Source of the DNA: Streptococcus ictaluri 707-05
Lineage (GTDB): Bacteria > Bacillota > Bacilli > Lactobacillales > Streptococcaceae
Length of the DNA stretch: 64,000 nt
Assembly (NCBI RefSeq): GCF_000188015.2
Contig: NZ_AEUX02000006.1
Span: 372,001 to 436,000 of the forward strand
Reading direction: 5' to 3'
The notes under the pieces were generated by a model that was not told where the DNA came from, ran no database searches, and worked only from the letters and a program-made list of their open reading frames with translations. This document shows positions 19,895 to 31,335 of this stretch, one piece after another (the stretch's first letter is position 1; each line of letters starts with the position of its first letter). The position numbers were made by a program, and so were the translations under genes.

Positions 19895-20512
19895 TTAAGA
19901 AGCTATCAAAAGATTTTTGATAAACTCCCCACCATAAATCCAAAAATAGCTAAAAGTAATAATGGAAATTGGTCTGCAAAGTAAAATAATAATTAAAAAT
20001 TTGTGGTAAGTCATTTTGCTCAATCCTGTCACCATAATCAAGGCATCCGCAGGTGCCAAAGGCGAAATCATATTCAGGATAAAAAAGGTTTCAAAGGTTT
20101 TACTGGCTAATTTCTTTTCATAGAAATTAACTTGCTTCTTTGATAAAAAAAGGAGAATAAATGGCTTACCATACCTTCTAACCAATTGAAATAAAAGACA
20201 AGATCCAATACAAATTCCAGATACATTTAAGAAGAATCCAAGAATAGGACCAAAGGCTAAAAATCCTACAACAGTCGTCACCCCTCCAGGAATAATAGGG
20301 ATGACAACTTGAATAATCTGAAGGATAAAGAAGCCTATGGCTCCAATCAGAAGATGCTTTTTAATGAGGTTGGCTAAAGCGTTGGGGTTATTTAGAATAT
20401 CTAATTGTCTGAAAAGAAATACCACTAAAGCAATCGAAAAGAGTATGGACAAAGCACCCAAAACTTGAAAAATTTTCTTTAATTGTGAATGCGATAATTC
20501 AAAACTATTCAT
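19895..20512 (-). CDS. VTT/TVP38 (TMEM64) family membrane protein
   Basis: A 205-residue integral membrane protein of the DedA/VTT superfamily. Motifs are VVIPIIPGGVTTVVGFLAFGPILGF, GICIGSCLLFQLVRRYG and FILNMISPLAPADALIMVTGLS. The start at MNSFEL (20512) overlaps the end of the upstream ABC permease by 8 bases, suggesting co-translation. Family members move lipids or support envelope integrity; the role here is unknown. A paralogue lies at 32404-33018. Confidence 0.82.
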   Translation of the reverse strand: MNSFELSHSQLKKIFQVLGALSILFSIALVVFLFRQLDILNNPNALANLIKKHLLIGAIGFFILQIIQVVIPIIPGGVTTVVGFLAFGPILGFFLNVSGICIGSCLLFQLVRRYGKPFILLFLSKKQVNFYEKKLASKTFETFFILNMISPLAPADALIMVTGLSKMTYHKFLIIILLCRPISIITFSYFWIYGGEFIKNLLIAS

Positions 20513-21713
20513 AACGTAAGGCCTCAATCGGATCTAGTTTACTTGCTTTGTTTGCTGGTAATAATCCAAAGATAATACCAATAGAAGCTGAGAAAGCAAC
20601 AGCTATCAGTGCAATATCTAAAGAGACAGAAGCTCCTTTAACCTGCATAGCATTACCTAGTAAGCCAACACTTACTTGAGCTAACAACAGACCTAATAAA
20701 CCACCAATAATAGTTAACACGACAGATTCAATTAGAAACTGAGATAAAATTTTCAAACGTGTGGCACCTAAAGCTTTTCTTAGGCCTATTTCACGTGTCC
20801 GTTCTGTTACTGATACCAACATGATATTCATAACACCAATACCACCAACCAACAATGAAATCCCTGCAATGGCTCCAATAACAGTTGTCATTATCCCAAA
20901 ACTTTTATTAATATTATCAATAATTTTGGCATTATCCGGTGCAACATATTTCCCATCTTTGACTTGAGATAATTTAGTCAACATCTTGCCCGCTTCTTTA
21001 CCTAGCCTTAGACTCTCCTTGGCGTCCTTGACATGGATAAACATGGAATCAATCTCTTTAGCATGGAACTCAGATGCTATCTGAGTATTTGTCATAGTAG
21101 CCTCTCCTCCAAGACCTATTCCAAAAATAGGGCTAAGACCTTCTGCTTTATAGACACCGATAACAAGATAATCCTTATTGCCTAAGCTGACTACTTTGTT
21201 TAAAGCTTTTTGATAGTTTCCTTTTCCAAAAAGTTCATCTGATAAAACAGTATCTAAGAGTATGATACGTGAGAAATTACTATAATCTTTAGTATCAAAG
21301 CTTCTCCCAGCTAGAATATCATATTTTTTAATCTTAAAATAATCAGAGCTTACACCTTTGATGGAAGCATTGTCTTTTTTCTTTTTTTCAAAAGAAATGG
21401 TTGAAGAGGTGTTATTAGTAAAATAATAAGAATCAATACCATCAATACTGTGAACGATTTGTTTGAGCCAATCTTCTTTAACGACCTTATCTTGGTCTGG
21501 AGTATAAAATTCTTCTTGAACATTTGGTTCAAAATAAAGTTGTATTTCTTTTTGATCACTCGTAAAAGAATCTGTAATACTTTTGGTCATGGCACTACCA
21601 AGACCCATGATAATAACTACGGCAGAAACACCGATAATAATCCCTAACATGGTTAGAATTGAGCGCAATTTGTGCCCCCAGATTGAGCTAAGAGCGAATC
21701 TCCAATTTTCCAT
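20505..21713 (-). CDS. MacB-type ABC transporter permease
   Basis: A 402-residue permease with one N-terminal helix (RSILTMLGIIIGVSAVVIIMGLG), a large extracellular MacB core domain (residues about 45-270), and three C-terminal FtsX-type helices. It contains the motif VSVTERTREIGLRKALGAT. With the downstream-neighbour ATPase and the adaptor gene it forms a tripartite-like export operon of the type used for peptides, antibiotics or fatty-acid-derived stress molecules. The substrate cannot be inferred. It is 11 bases from the ATPase gene. Confidence 0.9.
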   Translation of the reverse strand: MENWRFALSSIWGHKLRSILTMLGIIIGVSAVVIIMGLGSAMTKSITDSFTSDQKEIQLYFEPNVQEEFYTPDQDKVVKEDWLKQIVHSIDGIDSYYFTNNTSSTISFEKKKKDNASIKGVSSDYFKIKKYDILAGRSFDTKDYSNFSRIILLDTVLSDELFGKGNYQKALNKVVSLGNKDYLVIGVYKAEGLSPIFGIGLGGEATMTNTQIASEFHAKEIDSMFIHVKDAKESLRLGKEAGKMLTKLSQVKDGKYVAPDNAKIIDNINKSFGIMTTVIGAIAGISLLVGGIGVMNIMLVSVTERTREIGLRKALGATRLKILSQFLIESVVLTIIGGLLGLLLAQVSVGLLGNAMQVKGASVSLDIALIAVAFSASIGIIFGLLPANKASKLDPIEALRYE

Positions 21714-21724
21714 TCTATATCCTC

Positions 21725-22435
21725 CTAGTCAATCCTAATACTTTCTGTTGTGTCCATTGTGATTTCCCCATCACGAATAATAATTTTTCGGGTGGCATAA
21801 TCAGCAATTTCGGGTTCATGTGTAACCATAATAATGGTTTTGCCTTCTTTATTGAGATCTGTCAGCAGTTTTAAAATTTGTTCTCCCGTTTTAGTATCTA
21901 AAGCACCTGTAGGCTCATCCGCTAAGATGATAGAAGGGTTATTAACAAGAGCTCTTGCGATTGCAACTCTTTGTTTTTGTCCTCCTGATAGCTCTGATGG
22001 AAGATGCTTCATCCGCATGCCTAGCTCAACTTTTTCCAAATATTGTTTTGCTTTTTCTTTACGCTTAGTAATACCAACTCCTGCATAAATTAAAGGTAGC
22101 TCAACATTTTGAAGGGCATTTAATTTGGCTAATAGGAAAAATTGTTGAAAGACAAAGCCAATTTCTTCATTACGCACTTGAGCGAGTTTGCGGTCATTAA
22201 GTGCCTTAACCTCAGTCCCATTTAGATTGTAATCTCCTGAGGTTGGCCTATCTAACAAACCAATAATATTCATTAGAGTTGATTTTCCAGAGCCAGACGG
22301 ACCCATAATGGCTAAAAATTCTCCTTCATAGACTGTTAAATCAATTCCTTTAAGAACTTGAAGTTTTTGGTCACCATTCTGATAACTTTTGACAATATTT
22401 TTTAATTGTATGAGTTCTTTTTTTTCATCTGTCAC
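21725..22435 (-). CDS. MacB-type ABC transporter ATP-binding protein
   Basis: A 236-residue ATPase with Walker A GPSGSGKST, signature LSGGQKQR and Walker B IILADEPTGALD, the LolD/MacB class. It energises the permease encoded just downstream. The start overlaps the adaptor stop by one base. Confidence 0.93.
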   Translation of the reverse strand: MTDEKKELIQLKNIVKSYQNGDQKLQVLKGIDLTVYEGEFLAIMGPSGSGKSTLMNIIGLLDRPTSGDYNLNGTEVKALNDRKLAQVRNEEIGFVFQQFFLLAKLNALQNVELPLIYAGVGITKRKEKAKQYLEKVELGMRMKHLPSELSGGQKQRVAIARALVNNPSIILADEPTGALDTKTGEQILKLLTDLNKEGKTIIMVTHEPEIADYATRKIIIRDGEITMDTTESIRID

Positions 22436-23700
22436 TACTTACTCACCTCGGATTCTTTGCTCTTTTCTTTAGAATCTTTTGATGCATGGCTATCTGTTGA
22501 GATGACATCTTCAAGTTTTTTACCATCTTTAATCCTTTTATCTGGATTAGAAATGACAATATCTCCTACTTTAAGTCCTGTATTAATTTCTTGTCTTTGC
22601 GCATCTGCATTACCAAGTGTGACCTCAACTTTTTTCACTTTAGCAGTCGCATCATCATAAAGCCAAACAAAGTGTTTTTTACCTTTTTTAACAACAGCTG
22701 ACACGGGGATCAAAACATGTTTTGCTTCATTAATCACTTCTACAGATACCGTAAACCCTTGTTTCAAATCGTTTAATGGACTAGTAATATCGATCTTGTA
22801 ATCATAGGTAGCACCTGTTCCATCTGATGCTCCCGCAGTTGAAGCTTGCGCTGCTCCACCACCATTAGGGTCTGAAGGGTAATTAGAAATATAGGAAATT
22901 TTACCCGTCCACTCTTGATCGGTATAGACTTTAGATTTAATTTTAACAGGTTGACCAACTTTGATATTAGCCAAGTCATATTCTGTCAATGTTCCTTTAA
23001 CTTGAAGTTGTCCTTCTGTTGCTACGTGTACCAGGGTTTGACTATTCTTGGCAGAAGGATCAATATCATTATTGGCTTCAACCACTGTACCAGATACGCC
23101 ACTTACAATAACAGTTTCATTTAGGGCAACTTGAGCTTTATTGACTTCCCCTTGAGCGTCTGCATAGAGATCATTTAAATCTTGTAATTGCTGAATGTAA
23201 CTAGCATTTTCTTGAGCTGAGGGTTGAATTGTTTTTGTTGTTACCTCACCTGTCTCTTCATCTTGGCTTGTTTGAGTGCTCGCTGCAGGAACGCCATATG
23301 TTTTCAAATGATTAATTTGACGTCCAATTTTGTTTAAGTTTCTAACCGCGGCATCATAGCCAGCTTGTGCAGTTGTTGTATTGTATTGAACCAACTGTTG
23401 TCCTTGCGTTACTTGATCACTGACTTTAACAGTTACTTTAGCATCACTTCCTTTGGATGAATCAAAATAAATGTATTCTTCTGAAAGAGCCTTTACTGTA
23501 CCAGATAGTAAGGTTGAAGATGCAATTGTACCTTCTGTCACATTAACTGATGAATAGGGTTCTTTTATGGTCTTAACAGCTAGAGTATCCTGTTGTTGTT
23601 TCCATAAAATAACTCCTATAGCAACTAAAGCAAGTACACCTGCACCAATTAAAATGCCTTTGGTTTTCTTTGACATATTTTCCATTCCTTTAATAGACAT
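22435..23700 (-). CDS. Membrane fusion/adaptor protein of ABC efflux system
   Basis: A 421-residue HlyD/MacA-like adaptor. One membrane anchor is at residues about 15-30, then a lipoyl/barrel-sandwich region split by a coiled-coil hairpin (residues about 110-190). Beta-barrel segments follow (VKGTLTEYDLANIKVGQPVKIKSKVY) and the C-terminal tail is Lys/Ser/Glu-rich. The start at 23700 has AGGAGG six bases upstream. It is the first gene of the operon adaptor-ATPase-permease-VTT protein. Confidence 0.88.
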   Translation of the reverse strand: MSIKGMENMSKKTKGILIGAGVLALVAIGVILWKQQQDTLAVKTIKEPYSSVNVTEGTIASSTLLSGTVKALSEEYIYFDSSKGSDAKVTVKVSDQVTQGQQLVQYNTTTAQAGYDAAVRNLNKIGRQINHLKTYGVPAASTQTSQDEETGEVTTKTIQPSAQENASYIQQLQDLNDLYADAQGEVNKAQVALNETVIVSGVSGTVVEANNDIDPSAKNSQTLVHVATEGQLQVKGTLTEYDLANIKVGQPVKIKSKVYTDQEWTGKISYISNYPSDPNGGGAAQASTAGASDGTGATYDYKIDITSPLNDLKQGFTVSVEVINEAKHVLIPVSAVVKKGKKHFVWLYDDATAKVKKVEVTLGNADAQRQEINTGLKVGDIVISNPDKRIKDGKKLEDVISTDSHASKDSKEKSKESEVSK

Positions 23701-23860
23701 CTCTGCCCTCCTGTTTTGTACTATTTTTATAAGACAAGTATATGATTATTGTTTGTGCTTGTCAAGGCGTTTCTGTCATTTTGCCTTTAACATTTCCTTA
23801 TCTTATAGCATCTACTTTAATTATACCAATTTGTCTTTATTCTTAACTTACACTTTTGTA

Positions 23861-23899
23861 ATGAAAAAACCATCTTCAAGAAAACTTAAAAATGGTTTC
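23861..23899 (-). terminator. Terminator of pyr operon after carB
   Basis: The arms aaaccat / atggttt (23867-23899) have a minus-strand T run directly after carB. Confidence 0.7.
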
Positions 23900-23906
23900 A
23901 ACAATT

Positions 23907-26900
23907 TTATAAGGCTTGTGTCAAGAAACTTCTGCTTTCTAAAACAATTAACATTGCTGCCGCAGTATCTAAAGCTGTAAATAAAGGAATTCCTTGCTCG
24001 ATTGCAGAGCTTCTGATAAGTTGACCGTCTTTATCAGCTGTTCGTTTATTACCAACTGTATTCACAATTGCTTGAACTCTGCCATTTCTTACTAAAGATG
24101 GTATATCATTGGCTGAGTCACCGATTTTACCGACAAGTTGACTAACTAAACCATTTTCTTCAAAATAAGAGGCTGTTCCTTGAGTAGCTAAAATCTGATA
24201 GCCCATTGCTCTAAAACGCTTGGCAAGAAGGAGAGCTTCTTCCTTATTGTCATCTGCTATTGTAAAAACAATATTACCATACTCTGATAAATGAGAATAA
24301 CTAGCTTCAAAGGCTTTATACAGAGCTTTTTCCAGACTTGTATCAGATCCCATAACCTCTCCTGTTGATTTCATTTCAGGTCCCAGTAAACTATCTACTT
24401 GTGCTAATTTTGTAAAGGAAAAGACTGGCGCTTTGATGTGTACCAACTGACTTTCTTGATAAAGCCCTTTTTGATACCCCATACTTTCTAACTTCTGACC
24501 TAAAATAGCTTTTGTTGCCACTTGAGCCATTGGAATATCGGTCACTTTGGACAAAAAAGGAACTGTACGACTAGAACGTGGATTGACTTCAATGACAAAG
24601 ACCTCTTCATCTTTTACCACAAATTGAATATTCATCATACCGATGCAATTAAGACCAATTGCTAACCTCTGAGTATAGTCTACAATCATTTCCTTTATTT
24701 TTGGTGATAAGGATTGAGGTGGGTAAACAGCCATTGAATCTCCTGAGTGCACACCAGATCTCTCAATGTGTTCCATAATACCTGGAATCAAAACAGATTC
24801 CCCATCACAAATGGCATCTACTTCACATTCTTTTCCGATAATATAAGAATCTACCAAAACGGGATGTTCTGGGCTAGCTTTGACGGCTGTCTGCATATAA
24901 GCTCTAAGGTCTTCTTCATTCTCAACAATCTCCATAGCGCGACCACCTAGTACATAAGAAGGCCTAACTAGGACTGGAAATCCTATACGTCTTGCTGCTA
25001 GTAAGGCTTCTTCTTCATTGGTGGCTGTTTGGCCTGGTGGCTGTGGAATAGCCAAGTCTTTCAAGGCTTGTTCAAATAGATGTCGGTCTTCTGCCCGATC
25101 TAAATCTTCCAATTGTGTTCCTAAAATTCTGACTCCTGCTGCTTGCAAGTCGGCTGCAAGGTTAATAGCTGTTTGACCTCCAAATTGAAGTAAAACACCT
25201 TTGGGTTTCTCCAAATCAATAACGTTCATGACATCTTCAAATGTCAAAGGCTCAAAATAAAGTTTATCTGAAATGGAAAAATCAGTTGAGACAGTTTCAG
25301 GATTAGAGTTCATAATAATGGCTTCATAGCCAGCATCTTGAATGGCCTTAACAGAATGCACCGTTGCATAGTCAAACTCCACCCCTTGACCAATTCGAAT
25401 AGGGCCAGATCCGATCACAATAATCGATTCCTTTGTAGATCTTTCTGACTCATTTTCCCATTCATAAGTAGCATAGAAGTAAGGGGTGCTAGACTCAAAC
25501 TCAGCGGCACAGGTATCTACCATTTTGTAGACCGGCAAGATGTTTTGTTCTAATCGTAATTGTCTCACGTTTTTGGGATCAAGCTGCCAAAGCGAAGCAA
25601 TTTTAGCATCTGAAAAGCCATAACGCTTAGCTTCTTTTAAGAGCTGTACATCTACAGGCGCTTCTTTCAGTGCTTCTTCTAATTCAAGAATATGTAATAA
25701 TTTATCTAAGAAATAGAGATCTATTTTTGTCAAAGCAGCTAAGTCTTCAATCTGATAACCTCGGCGAATAGCTTCTGATAGGTAAAAGAGACGGTCATCT
25801 TGGGCCTTAATTAACTTATCCACTAAGATATCATCACTGACGGCAGACAACTCAGGCATTTCGTTATGAGTAATGCCAATTTCAAGCGAGCGACAAGCTT
25901 TTAGGAGAGATTCTTCAATGTTTCGCCCAATAGCCATCACTTCACCTGTGGCTTTCATCTGAGTTCCTAAACGACGATCACCTTGTTCAAACTTATCAAA
26001 AGGAAAACGTGGCATTTTTGTAACCACATAATCCAAAGCAGGCTCAAACATCGCATAGGTGCTACCTGTCACAGGATTAACCACCTCATCAAGAGTTAAA
26101 CCAACCGCTATTTTAGCAGCTAGCTTAGCGATAGGATAACCAGTTGCTTTTGATGCTAAGGCTGAAGATCTTGAGACTCGTGGGTTAACTTCAATAACAT
26201 AATAACGAAAACTGTTTGGATCTAGAGCTAGCTGAACATTACAACCACCTTCAATTTTAAGAGCACGAATAATTTTTAAACTGGCATCACGCAAGAGTTG
26301 ATTTTCAATATCTGATAAGGTTTGCGTAGGGGCAAAAACAATAGAATCTCCTGTATGAATACCAACTGGATCAAAATTTTCCATATTACACACGACCAAT
26401 GCATTATCTGCTGAATCTCGCATGACTTCATATTCAATTTCTTTAAAGCCTGCGATGGAGCGTTCAATCAAGCACTGGCTAACAGGTGATAGCTTAAGTC
26501 CATTTTCGGTAACATTTTGTAATTCTCTAGCATTCTGACAGAGTCCACCACCACTACCACCTAAAGTGAAGGCTGGTCGTACAATAACAGGAAAGCCAAT
26601 GCTATTAGCAAAATCAAGAGCTTCTTCGACAGTATTGACAATCTCTGACTCTGGAATGGGTTGGTCAAGCTCTTCCATTAATTTCTTAAATAAATCACGG
26701 TCCTCTGCTTGATCAATAGCTGATAGTTTGGTCCCCAAAAGTTCAACTGACAATTCATCAAGAATCCCTTTTTTGGAAAGCTCCATAGCCATGTTTAATC
26801 CTGTTTGACCACCTAGAGTGGGAACTAAGGCATCTGGTCTTTCTTTTCTTAGAATTCGACTAACAAATTCGAGGGTTAAAGGCTCAATGTATACCTTATC

Positions 26901-27083
26901 GGCGATTTCTTTATCGGTCATAATAGTGGCAGGATTAGAGTTGACTAAAATAACCTCATAACCTTCTTCTTTGAGGGCTAAGCAAGCTTGTGTACCGGCA
27001 TAATCAAATTCTGCTGCTTGACCAATCACTATTGGTCCTGAGCCAATGACCATAATTTTATGAATATCTTTGCGTTTTGGCAT
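23907..27083 (-). CDS. carB: Carbamoyl-phosphate synthase large subunit
   Basis: A 1058-residue enzyme making carbamoyl phosphate from ammonia, bicarbonate and two ATP. It has two homologous ATP-grasp halves ([23 protein letters not shown] and [23 protein letters not shown]). Each half has VIEVNPR, and a C-terminal MGS-like allosteric domain begins near residue 930. No clear Shine-Dalgarno precedes the ATG; two small hairpins lie between carA and carB. Confidence 0.97.
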   Translation of the reverse strand: MPKRKDIHKIMVIGSGPIVIGQAAEFDYAGTQACLALKEEGYEVILVNSNPATIMTDKEIADKVYIEPLTLEFVSRILRKERPDALVPTLGGQTGLNMAMELSKKGILDELSVELLGTKLSAIDQAEDRDLFKKLMEELDQPIPESEIVNTVEEALDFANSIGFPVIVRPAFTLGGSGGGLCQNARELQNVTENGLKLSPVSQCLIERSIAGFKEIEYEVMRDSADNALVVCNMENFDPVGIHTGDSIVFAPTQTLSDIENQLLRDASLKIIRALKIEGGCNVQLALDPNSFRYYVIEVNPRVSRSSALASKATGYPIAKLAAKIAVGLTLDEVVNPVTGSTYAMFEPALDYVVTKMPRFPFDKFEQGDRRLGTQMKATGEVMAIGRNIEESLLKACRSLEIGITHNEMPELSAVSDDILVDKLIKAQDDRLFYLSEAIRRGYQIEDLAALTKIDLYFLDKLLHILELEEALKEAPVDVQLLKEAKRYGFSDAKIASLWQLDPKNVRQLRLEQNILPVYKMVDTCAAEFESSTPYFYATYEWENESERSTKESIIVIGSGPIRIGQGVEFDYATVHSVKAIQDAGYEAIIMNSNPETVSTDFSISDKLYFEPLTFEDVMNVIDLEKPKGVLLQFGGQTAINLAADLQAAGVRILGTQLEDLDRAEDRHLFEQALKDLAIPQPPGQTATNEEEALLAARRIGFPVLVRPSYVLGGRAMEIVENEEDLRAYMQTAVKASPEHPVLVDSYIIGKECEVDAICDGESVLIPGIMEHIERSGVHSGDSMAVYPPQSLSPKIKEMIVDYTQRLAIGLNCIGMMNIQFVVKDEEVFVIEVNPRSSRTVPFLSKVTDIPMAQVATKAILGQKLESMGYQKGLYQESQLVHIKAPVFSFTKLAQVDSLLGPEMKSTGEVMGSDTSLEKALYKAFEASYSHLSEYGNIVFTIADDNKEEALLLAKRFRAMGYQILATQGTASYFEENGLVSQLVGKIGDSANDIPSLVRNGRVQAIVNTVGNKRTADKDGQLIRSSAIEQGIPLFTALDTAAAMLIVLESRSFLTQAL

Positions 27084-27188
27084 ATGTTATCGATACATAG
27101 TGTTCATCTGAAACACTTTTTCGCTAAGCGAAAGCTGTATCCCTTCCTTTCTCCATCTATTTGTCAACTCTCTGTTTAACATTAAATA

Positions 27189-28280
27189 TTAGTTTTGACT
27201 TGACTGATCCATTTTCCAAGCATCAATCATCTCTAGAAATTCATCAAATAAATAACTGGCATCATGTGGTCCAGGTGCTGCATCTGGATGAAATTGAACC
27301 GAAAAGGCTGGATAATCCCGATGTCTTACCCCTTCAACTGTTTTGTCATTAATTTCTTCATGGGTGATCATCAGACTTTCGGGTAAAGTATCTCTTTCAA
27401 CGGCATAACCATGATTTTGACTGGTAAAATCAATACGACCAGTTGCAATCTCTCGAACAGCGTGGTTAAAGCCACGATGTCCAAAAGTCATTTTAAAGGT
27501 CTTAGCACCATTGGCTAGACTAAAGAGCTGATGACCCATACAGATACCAAATATAGGGATTTTTCCTTGAACTCCTCGAATCATTGCTAAAGCACCTGGT
27601 AAATCTTCTGGATTTCCTGGCCCATTTGATAACATCAAGCCGTCTGGATTCAATTGTAAAATGTCTTCTGCACTTATATCAAAAGGAACTACAGTCACAT
27701 TGCATCGGCGTTTTGAAAATTCTCTCAAAATAGAATGTTTGAGTCCAAAATCCACTATCACAATATTTTTTCCAGTTCCTGGAGCAGGATAAGCCGCTTT
27801 AGTGGAAACCTGTTCAATATTATTTGTCGCTAAAACGGTTGCCCTTAATTGATCCTTTAAATGCTCTATACTATCTCCGTCATCAGCCATCGTCGCTTTC
27901 ATTGTTCCTTCTTTTCGAATCAATTTGGTCAATGCTCGCGTATCAATACCACTTATGCCAGGAATTCCTTTTGCTTTTAGAAACTCATCTAAGGTCATTT
28001 GCTGACGCCAATTACTGGCTAACCTGCTTACCTCTGAAACAACCACTCCCTTACAAGTTGGACTAATGGACTCATAATCGTCTCTATTAATGCCATAATT
28101 GCCAATCAAGGGATAGGTAAAAGTCAGAATCTGACCATTATAGGATTGGTCTGTTATTGACTCTTGATAACCAGTCATCCCAGTATTAAAGACGATTTCA
28201 CCTGTGACATCAATATCAGCCCCAAAGGCCTTCCCTTCAAAAATCGTTCCATCTTCTAAAATCAGTAATCGTTTTGTCAT
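27189..28280 (-). CDS. carA: Carbamoyl-phosphate synthase small subunit
   Basis: A 363-residue glutamine amidotransferase subunit feeding ammonia to CarB. The class I amidotransferase nucleophile Cys is in [14 protein letters not shown], with His in [13 protein letters not shown]. The N-terminal CPSase domain begins [14 protein letters not shown]. The length is standard. It is separated from carB by about 105 bases, longer than other gaps in the operon. Confidence 0.97.
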   Translation of the reverse strand: MTKRLLILEDGTIFEGKAFGADIDVTGEIVFNTGMTGYQESITDQSYNGQILTFTYPLIGNYGINRDDYESISPTCKGVVVSEVSRLASNWRQQMTLDEFLKAKGIPGISGIDTRALTKLIRKEGTMKATMADDGDSIEHLKDQLRATVLATNNIEQVSTKAAYPAPGTGKNIVIVDFGLKHSILREFSKRRCNVTVVPFDISAEDILQLNPDGLMLSNGPGNPEDLPGALAMIRGVQGKIPIFGICMGHQLFSLANGAKTFKMTFGHRGFNHAVREIATGRIDFTSQNHGYAVERDTLPESLMITHEEINDKTVEGVRHRDYPAFSVQFHPDAAPGPHDASYLFDEFLEMIDAWKMDQSSQN

Positions 28281-28316
28281 TTAATTGCTTACTCCACTCT
28301 AATTTTTTGAGGAATA

Positions 28317-29249
28317 CTAGAGAACTTTTCTACCATTTAGAATAGCTTCGATGATAGCCATTCGTACAAAAACCCCATTTGCCATCTGTGCCACAATTCT
28401 AGCTTTAGGTGCTTCTACTAAACTATCTGCAATTTCCACATCTCGGTTGACAGGTGCTGGATGCATAATAATGGCAGATGATTTTAAAGACTGATAACGC
28501 GCTTTCGTTAACCCAAATTGCTGATGATAGTCCTCTTTCGAAAAGCTTTGACTGCCATCATGACGTTCATGTTGCACACGAAGAAGCATCAAAACATCTA
28601 GTTGGTCAATAATCTTATCGATATCAATATAAGTGCCATAGGCATCAAACTCACTTGAGTACCATTGTTGCGGACCATAAAAGTAAAGCTCCGCTCCTAA
28701 TCTCTTTAGAATCTGCATATTAGATTTAGCAACACGTGAATGGCTTAAATCACCAGCGATCGCAATCTTTAACCCTTCAAAACGTCCGAACTCTTCATAA
28801 ATTGTCAGCAAATCGAGTAAACATTGACTAGGGTGTTGACCAGATCCATCTCCACCATTGACGATAGCTGTCGTAATGGTAGGACTTTCTACCAATTCTT
28901 TGTAATATTCATCTTGAGGATGACGAATAACACAAATGTCTGCACCTAAAGCACTCATGGTTAGTACTGTATCGTAAAGTGTCTCTCCTTTATTAACAGC
29001 ACTGGTATCTGCATTAAAATCAAGGACATTGACCCCTAGCTTTTTTTCTGCCACTTCAAACGATTTGTGGGTTCTAGTTGAATTTTCAAAGAATAAATTA
29101 GCCGCAAAATACAAGTTTTGGTTAGCCATTCTAGCTTCACCAGACTTGTATTCAGAGCCTCTACTTAAGAGCCCTAATACTTCTTCATTACTTAACTCTT
29201 CCATTGACACAAGATTTTTTAGTGCAACACGATTATCAATAACTGGCAT
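28317..29249 (-). CDS. pyrB: Aspartate carbamoyltransferase catalytic subunit
   Basis: A 310-residue enzyme joining carbamoyl phosphate and aspartate. The carbamoyl-phosphate motif [20 protein letters not shown] is near residue 50. [15 protein letters not shown] and [11 protein letters not shown] are also seen. The start was set at [10 protein letters not shown] (29249), behind GAGGGG; the longer frame to 29288 has no ribosome binding site. No pyrI is present, as usual in Firmicutes. Confidence 0.96.
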   Translation of the reverse strand: MPVIDNRVALKNLVSMEELSNEEVLGLLSRGSEYKSGEARMANQNLYFAANLFFENSTRTHKSFEVAEKKLGVNVLDFNADTSAVNKGETLYDTVLTMSALGADICVIRHPQDEYYKELVESPTITTAIVNGGDGSGQHPSQCLLDLLTIYEEFGRFEGLKIAIAGDLSHSRVAKSNMQILKRLGAELYFYGPQQWYSSEFDAYGTYIDIDKIIDQLDVLMLLRVQHERHDGSQSFSKEDYHQQFGLTKARYQSLKSSAIIMHPAPVNRDVEIADSLVEAPKARIVAQMANGVFVRMAIIEAILNGRKVL

Positions 29250-29312
29250 ATTTATCCCCTCTTTAATTCTAATTAATGTAGATATCAAAATCAGTAGACT
29301 TCTTAAAAGACT

Positions 29313-30572
29313 TTATTTTTCTGGAAGAATTTGATACAAAAGAATACCTAATAAGGTTGAAAAGGCAACTCCTGAGATTTGAAGGCCATTAACTTGAAGC
29401 ATTAAGCCACCGATACCTGATACCAAGATAACACTTGCAATCAAGAGGTTTTTCTTATTATCCATGTCTACTTTTGACTCAATTAAAATCTTCAAACCAC
29501 TAGAAGCAATGACACCAAACAAGGCTACAGAGATTCCTCCAATAACTGGACTCGGAATAGATTGAATCAATACTGAAACCTTTCCAACAAAACTTAGCAA
29601 AGCAGCAATCACAGCGGCTCCAGCAATCACATAGACTGAGAAAATCTTGTTTAAGGCCATAACACCGATGTTTTCACCATAGGAAGTAACCGGTGGGGCT
29701 CCCAGAAAACCAGCAATCATTTGAGCCAAACCATCTCCGGTTAAGGTTTTTTCCAAGCCTGGATCTTTAAAGTAATCTCTTTTAGTCAAACTATTTAAAA
29801 CCATAATATGTCCGAAATGCTCAGTCATTGTGACAAAAGCAATGGGAGCCATAGTAAGAATAGCACTTGGGTAAAACCTTACCCCATAAGTTAGGAAGGG
29901 AATCTCAACTGATGGTAGGCTAAGCCACTGTGCTTTAGCTACTTCTGTAAAATCGACAATTTCTTGTCCAGTCATAAAACCAAGTAGAATGGCAAAGAGG
30001 TAACCTACTAAAAGTCCTAGCAAGATAGGGATAATACCTACAATTCCTTTTCCGTAGATATTAAAGAAGATGACTGCTAGTAGGGTTAAGAGCCCGATAA
30101 TAAAATAGAGGAGATTATACTTACCATCTTTTAGCATGACATCACTAACGGCTGTAGTAGCAAGGCTAAGTCCAATGACCATGACAATCGGTCCTACCAC
30201 AATTGGTGGTAAAATCTTATCAATCCAGTCATTACCAATAGCTTTAACCACAAGTGCCACAAGTAAATAAACTAAACCACCTGTAATTGCTCCTTGTGCT
30301 ACTGCCCCAATACCATCTGTCTTCATCAGCATTTGAATGGCCGCAATATAGGCAAAACTAGATCCCATATAAGCAGGAATTTTAAATTTAGTAACCGATA
30401 GGTGCGCTAATGTTCCTAAACCACTGGAAAGCAAGGCCACAGAAGGATCAATGCCAACAAGAATAGGGACTAAAACAGTCGCTCCAAACATGGCAAATAA
30501 ATGTTGGAAAGATAAGCCAATCAGAACACCGGCTTTTGGAACTTCTTCTACATCATAAATAACGTCTTTCAC
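29313..30572 (-). CDS. pyrP: Uracil permease
   Basis: A 419-residue NCS2/UraA-type symporter with about 14 membrane segments. Motifs include LIGLSFQHLFAMFGATVLVPILVG, FAYIAAIQ, the substrate-binding VTMTEHFGHI and TSYGENIGVMALNKIFSVYV. It imports uracil for salvage. Second gene of the pyr operon, 14 bases after pyrR. Confidence 0.95.
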   Translation of the reverse strand: MKDVIYDVEEVPKAGVLIGLSFQHLFAMFGATVLVPILVGIDPSVALLSSGLGTLAHLSVTKFKIPAYMGSSFAYIAAIQMLMKTDGIGAVAQGAITGGLVYLLVALVVKAIGNDWIDKILPPIVVGPIVMVIGLSLATTAVSDVMLKDGKYNLLYFIIGLLTLLAVIFFNIYGKGIVGIIPILLGLLVGYLFAILLGFMTGQEIVDFTEVAKAQWLSLPSVEIPFLTYGVRFYPSAILTMAPIAFVTMTEHFGHIMVLNSLTKRDYFKDPGLEKTLTGDGLAQMIAGFLGAPPVTSYGENIGVMALNKIFSVYVIAGAAVIAALLSFVGKVSVLIQSIPSPVIGGISVALFGVIASSGLKILIESKVDMDNKKNLLIASVILVSGIGGLMLQVNGLQISGVAFSTLLGILLYQILPEK

Positions 30573-30586
30573 AATTTACCTCTTTC

Positions 30587-31250
<664 letters not shown>

Positions 31251-31265
31251 TATTTTATTTTCAAT

Positions 31266-31294
31266 AGTATAGCAAAAAAAAAATAAAAGAACAA
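31266..31294 (-). promoter_or_regulatory. pyr operon promoter
   Basis: -35 TTGTTC (31289-31294), a T-rich 17-base spacer and -10 TATACT (31266-31271) on the minus strand lie just upstream of the attenuator. Confidence 0.72.
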
Positions 31295-31335
31295 GGTCTT
31301 TCAAAAAATTTTTTAATGAACTATTTTTCCGCAAG

